Assembly (NCBI GenBank): GCA_036877525.1
Contig: JAZGTH010000067.1
Span: 5,398,501-5,462,500, forward strand
DNA from: Chromobotia macracanthus
Taxonomy: Eukaryota > Chordata > Actinopteri > Cypriniformes > Botiidae
Reading direction: 5' to 3'
Length of the DNA stretch: 64,000 nucleotides
Below are positions 1-12,700 of the stretch, piece by piece (the first letter of the stretch is position 1; every line of letters begins with the position of its first letter). A program made the translations under genes and the position numbers. The notes below the pieces were generated by a model that was not told the DNA's origin, did not search any database, and worked only from the letters and a program-made list of their open reading frames with translations.

Positions 1-939
1 TTGAATGTGTACTGAGTGAATATGAACACTGTTTTTAGTCTCTAGAGTTTAACCTCATGGTTAAATGCTTAAATACTGTAACTATTAATGTTATGGAACA
101 TTTTGGTTTAAATGTGATATCTATTGACAACATCTGTGGTATATTATTTTCTGTCCCAAAGATGTTGTCCAAAGTGTTAGCCTGCATTTAAATCAAAATA
201 TTTATTTAAACGCACAGATTGTCAGTCTGTGTCTCCTTTAAAAAATGTAAGTTGTTTGGTTCGAGGCTTCAAATACATTATATTATATATATTTCAAATA
301 CATATTATTTGTGGTCTTTCACGGTAGACATGATCAGGAGCCTTTGTGTTTATATACTGTTTTCTTGAGGACAAATTAACATTTAAAATGTATTATTATT
401 TAATAAATGGTGATTATTGAATTGAAATGTTAAACCAAACTTGGACCACGAAAACCTGTCATCGCATGTGAAAGGCCATTTTTGACTCCAGTCTGTGCAG
501 GTGTTTGATATTCCTCAAAAATGAACTTCATTAATGGCAGCAGCACTTTTTTAAACACAATCTCATGTTAATAGAATAAAAGAGAATAAAATTAATAGAA
601 TAGAATAAAATACTGGCCAGTAGTGAATCTCACAGTGTTGAGTCTGAACACCACTTACAGGTTACAGACTGTCCATACAATGCCAAATAAACTGGGGAGA
701 TGTTCATAGTAGATGACATAATGATATAACTGCATAAATAGAATAACTAAAAAAAAAAAGATGATTATATGCCATTATATAATTGAATATATGCAAATAT
801 GTACTATTAGTAATAATGCAGAATAAAAGCAGTACTCTTTCGAGTTACTATTTATAATTTACAAAATCTTACATTATGTAAAACATCCCGCAGGTTTCTA
901 CATTAAAGGTACAAACTGCTGTGGACTTTTTGTTGCCCC
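1..939. other. AT-rich intergenic DNA upstream of sephs1
   Basis: There is no open reading frame of note, no RNA gene and no recognisable repeat boundary. The stretch is AT-rich with short T/A runs. I see nothing to annotate before GC content rises at about 940. Confidence 0.6.
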
Positions 940-1258
940 ACTCCGCTTTCTTTTAAAGGGGAGGCGATGACGTCAGAGCGGGAAAGAAGGACCCTTTCGG
1001 GTCTTGGAAATGTTTAATGGAAATATCGACTCGGGGCACTTATGTGCATGAATTGTCGCTCGGAGGGTTCACGTTATCGCAGCAGATGTTTAAAAACATC
1101 GGTAGCGGACACAAACGTGGCGCTGGCACCCCGGAAACAGAGCACTGAATTATTTCTCCGGTCCCTTCAGGCACATTTTCGGGGCGCCCTTTTCGCGCGC
1201 GGTGCATTGTGGTCGCGTCTTGTCTGTTGTATCGGGAGGCGCCACTGAAGCGAAACCG
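940..1258 (+). promoter_or_regulatory. sephs1: sephs1 CpG-rich promoter and non-coding exon 1
   Basis: Composition shifts abruptly to GC- and CpG-rich sequence here. A perfect palindromic cAMP-response element, TGACGTCA, lies at 968-975. A donor (CCG|GTAAGC) at 1259 can pair with the acceptor TTTCAG at 2417-2422, so the block 3' of the CRE and ending at 1258 is the likely non-coding first exon. The exact start site cannot be read from the sequence. CpG islands with a CRE are common at housekeeping promoters; use of the site is inference. Confidence 0.6.
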
Positions 1259-2422
1259 GTAAGCAGAAACTTAACAGCACAATTAAAGGGGAAATGGGAC
1301 ACAAATATAACTGTGTCACAATGCATTAAGTGCAAGAAGAGCTCTCTAACCCGTCCCGGCAGAAGCCATAATCGACAACGTTTGCGTAAAGGGCATGAAA
1401 TAATTTTTATTTTATATTATTACCCTGTTGTGCACCCTGCGATCATGGCGCGGGCGCTTTAAGGGTTAATTTTTTCCACCGCCGACATTTTCACAAACGC
1501 TTCGCCCTGCCTACCTCTGCGATTATTTTATATTTTAGCATCGTTTGAGTCGCGATCTGTGCGTTTGGTTAACGTTGTGCGTGCGGTACCTTCACGTATC
1601 GGCAGCGATGAAACGCGATCGGGCTGCCGTACGCGGTGCCGCACGCAACACGAGGGTGTTGCATCGGATCGGTGCGCGCTGAATCGTTTTGTGAGTCGAT
1701 TAAATGACTCGTTCACCCTGAATCTCGAGTTACTTTACCGTCGGGATTGTTTGAGGTGAAGGTTGTAAACCCGTGCCAGAAACAGCGAGCCAATATTTGC
1801 ACAGGCCTTTGAAATCATTTTTTTTAAACTTACGCACGGACGTAATTATTAACTTTGCTATCACCAAATAATAGCGGTAATACATATTAGATTATGCAAT
1901 ACGTATTCTAATATAATAATACACGTACGTATTTAGATACGTATTTCACTACAAAACAAAGTCGTGGTGAATCGGTTGGTGAATCTCTTTCAATTGATTC
2001 ATTGAACTGATTCATATGAGTCGATTCGCTAAATGAATCGATCGTGGACAAACAGCGCGCCAATAGCAGCACAATGTCAGCGGGCACTATAAAACGCATT
2101 TCGGCACATAGGCATTATTTGCACTGTCCCTTTTATAAAGTTACCCATTTGTTACAGTGAAATCTTACCCAAAAGCAGAGTGAATAATGTGGATGAGCAG
2201 GACTGCAGTACTTGGTGGGAAAGAAACACGTTGCCATGTAAACAAAGCAAGAGAACAGAGCTAGTGCATTTAAAGGGAAGGAGCAACTCTGAGCATAAGT
2301 GCAAATGCATTTCAATGCATATTTGGGAAGTTCATGCTTTTTACTTTTTGCAAACTGTTCTCATTTTGTGCCCTTCTGCATTCTTCAGTGTGTATTCACT
2401 GCTGTATGTTTCTCTCTTTCAG
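1259..2422 (+). other. sephs1: sephs1 intron 1
   Basis: This is the inferred intron between non-coding exon 1 and the exon carrying the start codon. It begins GTAAGC and ends TTTCAG. A second CpG-rich patch at about 1440-1760 has short ORFs on both strands that look like composition effects. The rest is AT-rich and I see no gene in it. Confidence 0.5.
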
Positions 2423-2508
2423 ATTACCTGTGCCGTAGTGTGAAGCTGTGTGTTTGCTTGTGGTGTGTCCGTGAGTCCGTGTTTGTTTTTTGTTTTATTT
2501 TTTTAAAC

Positions 2509-4629
2509 ATGTCGGTGCGGGAGTCCTTTAACCCAGAGAGTTATGAGCTGGACAAAAACTTCAGGCTAACACGCTTCACGGAGCTCAAGGGCACAGGCTG
2601 CAAAGTTCCTCAGGATGTGCTTCAGAAACTTCTGGAATCCCTGCAGGAAAACCACTATCAGGAAGATGAGCAGTTCCTTGGAGCTGTAATGCCCAGGCTG
2701 GGTACATAACCAACGCACACATACACATACACACAGAGCTCAAAATGCACTGGAGTCTGGCCGGATAAAAAGCTTTTAAGCTCCAGCGTTAACCGCCAAC
2801 ATTTTGTGAATTAAACCCGTTTTCTTTCTTCTCAATGTATTAAAAACAGGCATTGGTATGGACACCTGCGTGATTCCATTGAGACATGGAGGCTTGTCAC
2901 TTGTGCAGACCACAGACTATATTTACCCCATAGTGGATGACCCATATATGATGGTAAGTATTACTTTCTTAAGAATTACATCATACAAATATGTCAGGTC
3001 CTGAAAATGCTCTTATTAACGTGAAGACCTGATTGTTCTGCTGTGAATTCTTTTTTGTTCTAGGGCAGAATTGCTTGTGCCAATGTGTTGAGTGACTTGT
3101 ATGCCATGGGAGTAACAGAGTGTGATAACATGTTGATGTTGCTCGGTGTCAGTAACAAACTCACAGAGAAGGTGAGATAAAGCAAAAGACTGTGTGTTGT
3201 TTTTTTAAAGATCACCCAAAAATTAAAATTCTGTCTTGTTTTTCGTCTACTCTTGTGTTGTTTTAAAACCTGTGTAACTTTCTTTTACTGTGGCAAACAA
3301 GTGATTTTTTTTCCTGGGGACATGAGCTGTTTAGCTCCACAAATGACAAAAAGTGCCCTAAACGTAGTCCATATGCTTCTGCTGTATTGTACAGAGTGTT
3401 CGTAAGCCATGCAATTGCTTTGCAATAATTAATTGTTTTGTGTGTGTTTGTAGGAGCGTGATAAGGTCATGCCACTGATCATTCAGGGTTTTAAAGACGC
3501 ATCAGAGGAGGCTGGTACATCTGTTACAGGCGGTCAGACGGTTGTAAACCCATGGATTGTGCTGGGGGGTGTGGCCACAACAGTGTGCCAACCTAACGAG
3601 TTCATTATGTAAGTATCTTATTTTATGTAATTTAGTCAGTTATTTCACATTCACGTTATTTTACATTCTTTCCATTCTAGGCCAGATAATGCAGTACCAG
3701 GTGATGTGCTTGTTCTCACCAAACCTCTGGGTACACAAGTTGCTGTAGCAGTGCACCAATGGCTGGACATTGTGAGTGATATTGTGTGTGATTTTGAAAA
3801 AACATAATTGAACATATCTTATTGAATGAACAACAATGACATTTCAAGCTTTTAATCTCTTTCTGTCTGTCTCAGCCTGAAAAATGGAACAAGATAAAGT
3901 TGGTCGTTACACAGGAAGATGTTGAACTGGCTTATCAGGAGGCCATGTTGAACATGGCTCGACTCAACAGAACAGGTTGGTTCATGTAACAAGTAGCTTG
4001 ATATCTGATTTTTGTTGATAAAAAATAAAAAGCCTAAAAACCGTATTGATTGCAGCTTTAACAGCAAACATATAATCTTTAATTGGCTCTGTCTGTCCAG
4101 CGGCAGGGTTGATGCACACCTTCAATGCACACGCGGCAACTGACATCACCGGCTTCGGGATCCTGGGTCACGCTCAGAACCTGGCACGGCAGCAGCGTAC
4201 AGAGGTGTCCTTCGTCATACACAATTTGCCAGTTCTTGCCAAGATGGCTGCTGTCAGTAAAGCCTGTGGGAATATGTTTGGTCTCATGCACGGCACCTGC
4301 CCTGAGACCTCAGGTATAAGATCAGATCTGTGGCATGTCTTTGTCTCTGTTTTATGTGTTTTACAATTCGGGTCTGATTTTTCCATCTAACACTCGCTGT
4401 CTCTTGCCATGTAGGAGGTTTGTTGATCTGCCTCCCTCGAGAACAGGCGGCCCGTTTTTGTGCCGAGATTAAATCTCCCAAATACGGAGAGGGTCACCAG
4501 GCATGGATTATAGGCATCGTGGAGAAAGGCAACCGCACGGCACGAATCATTGACAAACCCCGCATCATTGAGGTGGCGCCACAGGTGGCCACACAGAACG
4601 TCAACACCACCCCTGGAACCACGTCTTAA
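2509..4629 (+). CDS. sephs1: Selenide, water dikinase 1 (selenophosphate synthetase 1)
   Basis: Coding exons are 2509-2701, 2850-2953, 3064-3171, 3454-3608, 3681-3771, 3876-3975, 4101-4313 and 4415-4629. All introns are GT-AG and all phases agree; the product is 392 aa, the length of human SEPHS1. It belongs to the PurM/SelD-like ATP-dependent kinase family. The active-loop position that is Sec or Cys in catalytic enzymes is Thr29 here (context [10 protein letters not shown]). That identifies the SEPHS1 paralogue rather than selenoprotein SEPHS2 and suggests it does not make selenophosphate by the usual route. Conserved blocks [23 protein letters not shown] and [14 protein letters not shown] are intact. 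The start is the first ATG in exon 2 and matches the family N-terminus [19 protein letters not shown]1 is linked to redox balance. The gene converges on cpt1b. Confidence 0.97.
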
Positions 4630-5122
4630 ACATGACCCTGTGACCCCTATGATAGCCCAGAACAGCTAGCGTACTCTAGCCACACATGAGCATATATCAC
4701 GAGAATGATATATACAGTCTGCCCAGCCTGGCCTATGGGCAAGACTATACATGGACATGAATATAAACAAAAGTGAAAAGAACATTTAACGAAGAAAATC
4801 GATTGCCTTTTGTGTCTATAGTTTTCTGTTACGTTAACCAAACACCTGATTATAAGGCAGCTTACAAGTTGAAAGTATAATTAATAGTCCTGTTGATCAC
4901 TTCCAGTTAAAATTCTGCTCGTTTTCTGTGCCACCAACGAAAGAAACAACTGCAGTTTCATGTCGTGTTTTAGCCGTTTCAGTTAGAATGGACAGTCCAT
5001 TCAGTAGTTCTGATTCTTCTATGGCATTGTTCTAAACATAGTAATTGAAACTGTGATGGATGGATGGAATTCATTTTGAGTTGCTTTTTTACTTTTGTAT
5101 TATGCATCGGACTGAATAACGC

Positions 5123-5158
5123 TCCCCCCACCCCCCCCCCACACACACATACACACAG
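5123..5158. repeat. Poly-C / CA microsatellite in sephs1 3' UTR
   Basis: A run of C interrupted by A, followed by CA dinucleotides, lies in the presumed 3' UTR of sephs1. Confidence 0.8.
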
Positions 5159-5446
5159 AGTCTGTCAAAAACATTGCTTGACTGAAGGAAGCCAAGGTAA
5201 TACCTCTTTGAATAAATAATCATGTCCTCAGATTCTGGAAAATGCATCGCTGTCTTTGATGGCAGTATATGTATTTCTTAGAGAGTGTACTAAACAACGG
5301 AGGTAGAGTTTATATTGTATGATATTCACAATTTGACATGAACATAATTTGTTCTGTGGTAGAGCTGGTTTTATATTCTGTACTAAGCTCATACTTCTCC
5401 CTTTCTCCTATATTTGCTGATTGTTATATATAGGCCTTGTTCCTCC

Positions 5447-5452
5447 AATAAA
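5447..5452 (+). terminator. sephs1: Candidate poly(A) signal of sephs1
   Basis: AATAAA lies about 820 nt after the sephs1 stop, followed by T-rich sequence. A second AATAAA at about 5211-5216 is an alternative. Stretch 4630-5446 is therefore read as 3' UTR; it contains no other gene. Confidence 0.5.
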
Positions 5453-5619
5453 TCTCAGATCTTTTTTAATTTCTTGAATATGTGTGGATCTGTTGGGTTT
5501 TCCTTAAGAAAGAGTCACTGAACGTATCTGACGGATAGAAAGAATGGCTCTCCAGAAGTCCTTTTTGTGAAGACATTTACAGTTAAAGTACAGTAGTTAA
5601 ACACATTCATATTTTGATA

Positions 5620-5810
5620 ACATGCACAATGAAATATTTACAGCCATTTGGAAAAGATAAAGAAATCACATGATAAAATCATCAAATAATTTCAAAATCA
5701 TTTTACATATTTTGCTTCACAATTATCAAATTACAGTAATTTGACGAAGATAAAGAAATCACATGTTAAATCATCAAATATTTACAATGAAATACATTAC
5801 CAATACCATT
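5620..5810. repeat. Diverged direct repeat
   Basis: Two related AT-rich segments are spaced about 90 bp apart. They share AGATAAAGAAATCACATG (near 5655 and 5748), each followed by ATCATCAAATA. This is an old local duplication in the spacer between sephs1 and cpt1b. The surrounding 5453-6185 holds no gene I can see. Confidence 0.55.
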
Positions 5811-6185
5811 GTACATAATTTTTGATGTTTTGTACAGACTCGAGTTCTGATATCTATAAATTAGAGGTGTTATCATTGCTTTAAAGCTTTCTAATATCCC
5901 ATTAATAATGCCATAATATGCAAAGACACTTACATGTAATTTTATATGTAAAAGTATCAACACTGTCATGTTTTCACATCATTGTTCTGTTTGAGAATCC
6001 CATCAGAGCACATTGGCTCTACCAATGGCATGAGTTTAGAGTGGGACTTTCTGTCTGTCTGACCAATGGCAGATGTGGAGTGTTCAGAAAGATGGTTTAA
6101 AAACTAATTATTTTTGTAAGTCCATTTAGTGGTGATACATATAGTGGTAAAAGTTACTTGAAATGTTTGTACAGCCTTTTTTTAC

Positions 6186-6640
6186 TTAAAGGCAAGGTAG
6201 GCGATTTGTTCCAGAACTGCTTTTGTTGCTGTTCAACTATTCACTTTCTGATAGCAGTCAGTAAGTGCTCTAAAGATACTTAAATGCATATGTTCTGTAG
6301 AAGGCACAGGACTGTAAAACAGTCATGTTCCTGTAGCTCGATTGGTAGAGCATTGTGTTAGCGGTGCAAAAGGTTGTGGGTTTGATTCCCAGGGAATAAT
6401 GCAATGCAAGTTACTTTGGATAAAAGTGTCTGCCAAATGCATTAATGTAAAATGTTTGTCCCGTTGGCTGTCCTACTTTCCTGTCAAACTGCATCTGCAT
6501 ACTTGCTCACACAGACAACTTCCCTCAACAGCATTCCATGTTTTGGAGGAGGTGTGGTGTTCAGGAGTGCTTCGAAGGGAGGGTGGGATCTTACGCTTTT
6601 TCAAACCTAGCCTATCTGAAATGATCTACCCTATTTTTAA
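6186..6640. mobile_element. MITE family B copy, interrupted by a SINE
   Basis: The left terminus TTAAAGGCAAGGTAGGCGAT and right terminus ATCTACCCTATTTTTAA are imperfect inverted repeats. Interior text such as GGAGGAGGTGTGG recurs in the copy at 11455-11723 and, as the related GGGGGAGGCGTGG, in the copy at 39683-40009. There is no coding capacity, so it is non-autonomous. The SINE at 6320-6445 is inserted inside it. Confidence 0.7.
6320..6445 (+). mobile_element. tRNA-derived SINE
   Basis: An A-box-like segment (TAGCTCGATTGGTAGAGCA, 6334-6352) and a B-box-like segment (GGGTTTGATTCCC, 6378-6390) form a degenerate tRNA head. The tail (TTTGGATAAAAGTGTCTGCC) is the 3' tail type shared by many fish SINEs and their partner LINEs. 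It is flanked by a 7-bp target duplication TGTAAAA at 6313-6319 and 6446-6452. Confidence 0.88.
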
Positions 6641-6654
6641 TATTAACCTAAAGA

Positions 6655-6660
6655 TTTAAT
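6655..6660 (-). terminator. cpt1b: Candidate poly(A) signal of cpt1b
   Basis: ATTAAA on the minus strand lies 107 nt after the cpt1b stop codon, just before the MITE family B copy. A second ATTAAA at 6636-6641 falls inside the MITE terminus. Confidence 0.4.
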
Positions 6661-6766
6661 AGGAACAGAACTGTAAGGCTTTTCCTTTGAGAACAGAATT
6701 TTTAAATTGCTGGTGTTTTCGGCTGGCCAACACTGAAGTCAAAGTTGAAGCTTCTGTTTTTTTAAA

Positions 6767-9700
6767 TTACATTTTCTTCTCTTTCTGCTTGAACAGAGAT
6801 CTGATGTCCAGCATGGCCTGTTTGATGTTCTGCCCAAAGCGATACGAATCCTGCAGACAAAACCAGCTCAGATCAGGAAAGAAAACCATTTTTGTTTAGC
6901 TCAGCAAAGCAGTCTTTGAAGAGTGTGTGCTAAGTGTTCGTGTCATTCTGAATCATGTGTCTGATATACTCAATACGTCAGTATTTTGTTCCTAAACTGG
7001 GACATAATATGACCAGGGTCTAAACTTCAACAGTGAATTGTCTTTATTGTCTTGTCTTATCTATCAGGTCATCATCCATATATGTGCCTATGAATATAAT
7101 ATCAGAATGTTTAATACTGTAAGGGATGGAAAAGGAATACGTTTCTTACTGTCTCTGGGCTGGAAAACTTGCTGGAAATGTGGAATGTGATGAGGTCTTC
7201 TCCAACAATGATGTAAGAAACGCCATAACCGTCATCAGCAACCTGCAAATAAAGATGATTTGAAAGATGACATGATTTGTGTTTGATGCCTTATTGAACA
7301 ACTGCATTGCATTTAACCGAACCACAATTTAGTATTTGCTAAACACCACACCAGGCTGTTGTAATGACATGCTGTGTACTGTAGGGGGCGTATGTGAAAC
7401 TTACTGGCCCAAAACCACCTCCTGCTCCCACATATTTGGGAAACTTCTGAATGTCAATGAGGTTGAGCTGCTGTTGAGGGGTCTGACTGGTGGAGAGACG
7501 CCAGGGCTCGGACAAAACCTATGAAACAAAGTTGACCTTAAAGACGGGCACTAGCTTCAGATAGGAATAAACCGGTATGTGTACTGTATAACTGTTCATA
7601 CTTCACACCTGTTTGAGGAAGGGTGAGTCTATGTCCATGACTTTAGACACAATGTAGAGGCAGAAGAGATGTCGATCGATACCAGCTCCGGTCATGGCGA
7701 GGCGGTACATGTTCTGGTGTTTCTCTGCAGCGTGTCGGAAGAGTGCTAGCCTCTGCTCATTCTAGTAAACAAAAGAAGCCACACATGTGAATTTTTCATA
7801 TTAAAGCCTGAAGTAAATTTCTGAAAGACTATTTTCCAAATCAGGTCATTTGTTACCTAAATGCTGATTTAAATGTGCATTAAATAATCAAGAAAACAGC
7901 TGAGAAATGTTTGGCTGGTCATGTGATCTCAACATGGCAGCCGTCCTGCAGGGCAGCCATCATTATGTAGAATGAAACAGCCTCTTTTAGGCCACTGATG
8001 TGACCAGAGCCTTCATATCAAGTGTTTCTGTAAAATCCAGTTATTTTGTGCACCTTTCCCGTGTTATTGTTTATCAGATTCATCAGATCCCTAAATGGAG
8101 AATCTGATCCCAGACCAGCACTGTTACAACTTTCTAAACATAGGTTTTAGTTTGGTAAATATTCCACATTGCTCTCACCGTGATTTTTTTGTCCTCCATT
8201 GCTCGTACAAATGTGGTGGATTCATTGGTGCAGGAGCGGACGGTTTCTGTACGACCCTCACGGAACATGCGCGTCATTGATGATTCATAAGTCAGACAGA
8301 ATTCACCTTTGTCCTGTTATAATGAAAACATACAGAAGAACTACATTAAACATGTTCACAGTGTACTGACACCCTCATACATCCCACCCTCATCATGGCT
8401 CATCCTGATGAAATCAGTTCAGAGTATTTCATGTACAAATGTGCTCATAGGTGACACTTGAAGAATCTGTGAAAGGTTTATCTTTCAGTAAAATTACTGT
8501 GTATAGACTTTTCTTGCCCGCTGTTCTTGACAAACTCAGGTGCTCAGGTCGGCAACACGTGATTTTAAAGACAAAGGGGTTTGTAAGCATTTGAACAGGA
8601 TTGTGGGTACAGCTATATGTGTGTGTGTGTGTGTACAGGTTTGGCTATACCTATGAGGTCCAAAATGTCCTTACTAAGACTAGTTAAAAATGCTCACAAA
8701 TGTTCCAGGTGATGTTAGTCTTTAAATCTAATGATATGCAGAGGTTTCTGTGAGGTTAATGGTTGGAACAGTGGTGTACTGGCGTACTGATTTCTAATTT
8801 GTACATCCTTATTTCCTTTACTTGCTTCATTTACTTGTGTCTAAGCTCCACCCCCTTTGAATGTGAGGGAAGGGTGCAAGGATGGGAGGCAGGCACAAAA
8901 AACAGTGTTGACATGCATCCTAAGGGGGAGGAGCTAAGATAAGAGGAAAGTAAAATAAGAAACGAGAAGCACACATTTTGGTAGACATACAAAATGTGCA
9001 GATCTGTGGGTCTCCAGGACCAGGACTGAAAACCAAAGGGTTAGGATATAGCCTGATGTCTATGAGATGTCCTCACTAATATATTGAAACAAACATCAGT
9101 GCATGTAAGTGTGTATGTTACATACCCTGTAATAAGCTAGTTGCAGTGCCAGCTGGATAAAGGCATCTGGGCTTGTTCTGCATTTCTTTATCAGGCCCTT
9201 CCCAAATTCAGCGAACAAACAGCCGTGGAAATCCACATCATCAGCGATTCCCTTAGCAACCGCATATGAACCTTCAATTATCTCATGACACTGAGAGAAA
9301 GAGATTAGCAACGTTAATCAGTTACCAGCACACGCTATAAATGATCCTACAGTTATCAGGGTATATAATAAATGAGTGTATATAAAACTGGCTTTACGTC
9401 CGTCCTTGTATTATAAAAATGTTAAATGGTGTTCACAGATTGGCTTAAAATGTAAGGTTTAATTCATACTGCTTTCGGGATGTCCCACTGTAGTCTGGTG
9501 GGTGGAGCCAGGCCTTTGTTAACGTCTCCTTTGCAATGACCCTCCTCAGTGTAACCCAGGTGGAAACAATCTGTGGCCAAAACATACTGAACAGGAAGTG
9601 GGAATGGGTGTTATTTGCCCAAAGGTTCAAATTTAATGTACACATTTTGTGTTTAAAACAACCACTATTTTTTGTTTACCTCCCACATATGTCCAATGAT

Positions 9701-12700
9701 GGGAGCATCAGCCCATGAATGCTCAGTGTTGATGCCCATTTTAGCATTCTTGTAGACAATCAAATTGAAGGATTTATCAAACCACCTAGGGTTCAAGAGA
9801 ATCTAGTTATGAGTGTGTGATTTTAAGCTATGCAGTATGTATTTTACTGTAAAACAAGTTTTTTAATTCACCTTCATGTTGCTCTACAGCAAACACTAAC
9901 CTTCTCTATCATACACCCGACTGGAGGCCATGGTTTTGCCAAGTGGGCCAACACTACCATCAACCAATCAGATTATAGGGAGAAGCTTAGTGCTAAAGTT
10001 AGGGCCTGTGACATACAAATAGATCTTGCTACCTGTCATAGCACTTTCCATGCAGTAAAGATTTGGCATAGAGGTCCAGGGATCGTATGTTCTCTGGATC
10101 ATATCCATGTTCCTCATCGTCCAGGGTCAGAAAAAATGACGCAGTCTCAATGGCTTCCAGGGACGCCCTGTTGACGCCCTCACTGAAGTACTTCAGACGA
10201 GCCCTGGCCCAGGGAACCCTGAATGTGTTTAAAGGAAAACAATGTATTGATATTATTGATATGAATAGTTCACTTTTAATTTGTGTAATTTATGAAGATA
10301 CATGAATTGTAGATTACAGTTTTGTGCAACTGGTGTTCGGTATGTCATTAAAAGCAACATTATGCATTATTTACTTAATTTATATTAGCAAGTAGTCACA
10401 GTACTAGTTTGCGAGGTCATTGTCACCTGTTTCCAGCTGTAAGAGCAGCGAGCTTGAGCTCTCCTGTCTGAGGTTCAGACTTGTCATCCAGTATGCGCTG
10501 AAACTGCATCTCAAGTTCTGAGGGCCAAAGGTGACGGCCACCGTAGTAAAGCCACAGCTTAAAGAATCGCCCTCGATGGTGGACCACCAGATGCTTCCTG
10601 TCCTTCAGGTGCTGCACAAAATCTGAGCATAAACAAAACACAAGATAAATAATTATGCCATGGTTTAGTGCCATGCTCAGTGCTTTTCCTGACTGGGAAT
10701 CAAAACCAGGTGTTATGGTGGAGTACCAAACCCCAACCACCCCAGCTAACAGGAAAGTTATTCTTAAGTAGTTAGTAGAACATTTTAAAAATGTTACAGT
10801 GTTACAAAAGTGTTATATATAAAAAATATATAAAAGATATATATAAAAGAGTCCAAATAAATGTCATTACCAGTTTCAATGCCAGGAATACGGGTGGTGT
10901 TAAACATTCTTTCATACTGAAAAGAGCACATGGGGACAATGCCAAGGGCCCTCAGCTGAGAGGAGAGAAGCATGATGACAGAGAGCAAGTTAATGAGAAA
11001 CATGTTCATTTTTGCAGGATATTTTAAGGTGGGGAAAATATCTGTGGCGTGTTTGTATGTGAGTGTGTATGTGTACCGGAGTGAGTTCTCCTCTCTCCAG
11101 CTTACGACGGTACTGCAGCATTGCATGTACTGCATTTGCAGCTCGCGCGGCCTGTCTGTGTGTGGGGATCACGTAGAGTAAATCCTGACAGACAGAAAGT
11201 GAGACAGTCACAGGTATTTGTTGACAGTTTGGTTGCATAAGTCTATAAGCACCAAATGAAACCACAAAACAATGAAACTTTACAGACGTTCACTGTTTGT
11301 TAGACAGCAGGTGGCGCCACTGGAATTGCTTTCATTTTTGCCACCTGTGCTGAGCTAAACAAGCAAGTAGCTAGTCATGGTTCACAGCTGTGAACCAAAT
11401 GTTTTAAAAAGAAAGGGACAAGTTCTGTGTCATATCCCACCCCAACTTCCTCTTTTAAAGGTAAGTAATGTTTTCCAGAAACATTTTTTGTTATGGTGGT
11501 TAAAATGTCTTTTCACATCCCAGATGCAATCACTAAGTCAGTGGTCTAAGTATATTTATGTGAATATCTGTCTTCTGTGGAAGATGCAGGACCATAAAAT
11601 GTTCGTCCAATCATTGTATTCGGTATGAATTCAATGATAGGATGTCCTACTTGAGGCCTATTTTGGAGGAGGTGTGGCTAATGGATCTAACGTCTTCAAA
11701 GCTACTGTCTACCCTACCTTTAACAGACAATAAGTCAACACAGAGAAGAAAACAATGCTACAACGATGCAATGATCTGATAGTTTAAAGATTATTTCTCA
11801 TCACAGTGATCTGCATTCAAACCCCGGAGGAGTGGCCTCATTATTGCACTATGATACTTGTGCCCTATATATGAATCTCTCTGCTCACCATAGTGTAGAA
11901 GTTGCTGTTGACCATGATGGGGCCTCGACCCCTCAGGTAGATATATTCCTCCCACCAGTCACTCACCTGTCAACACACAATGTTATTTGACCTGCATTTC
12001 TTGGAAGGTTTTCATCACTGATGTATGTTGGATTCGTGAAGAGACCTTTTGTTTTGTATACTTACATAATTGGTGGCCCACCAGGATTTGAGTACAAGGT
12101 ATTTCTGGAATTTTGGTGCCGGATCCTTTTTGAAATCATTAGCAACAACCTCCATCTGTTTATATTGCTCATCATCCAACAGAGGACGAACGGATTCCAG
12201 ATACTAAAATAGTGAGTGAGTGGGTGAAGTCAGTCATGACAGAATCGCATACAGATCTCAAAAAAACATTGGTCATATCCCCTCAACCCCCGCAATAAAT
12301 GATAATGTGTTTTGCTTAAATGAAATGAAGACAGTCTGTAGGACCATTAATATATAGGGACTAGGTTGTGACATTTTAGGTTGTGAAATTGTTTCCATAA
12401 TATTCCATTAAAACAAACATTAAAATTGTTATTTTGAAAGTTTTAGGAATGTTCAAAATGTCCAGCTTTGTAAACGTTCTACATTAATACGTTTAAACAG
12501 CAAACATTCTGAGAACGTTTCCTTTTAGGGTTAGGCTGGTCTTTTACCCTGCTGATTGTGTCGTCAATGCTCGGTACAGGCAGACGGGGCAGAGATGCCT
12601 GAAAGCTGTAGAGCAGTGGCCGCCGACCAGAAAACAGCTTTACAAGACTCTGAAATAGACAGCATCCCTTGTTAGGGGTCAGGGCAAAAGTTTAGGGTTA

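Noticed and set aside
1559..1759. Small ORFs near the sephs1 promoter
   Set aside because: They are open on both strands because of CpG-rich composition, with no family match.
6334..6390. A tRNA gene
   Set aside because: A and B boxes are present but the cloverleaf is not. A SINE tail and target duplication follow, and the same unit recurs elsewhere.
9830..10174. 114-codon plus-strand ORF
   Set aside because: It overlaps two cpt1b exons antisense, has no splice or start support, and is a shadow of the coding strand.
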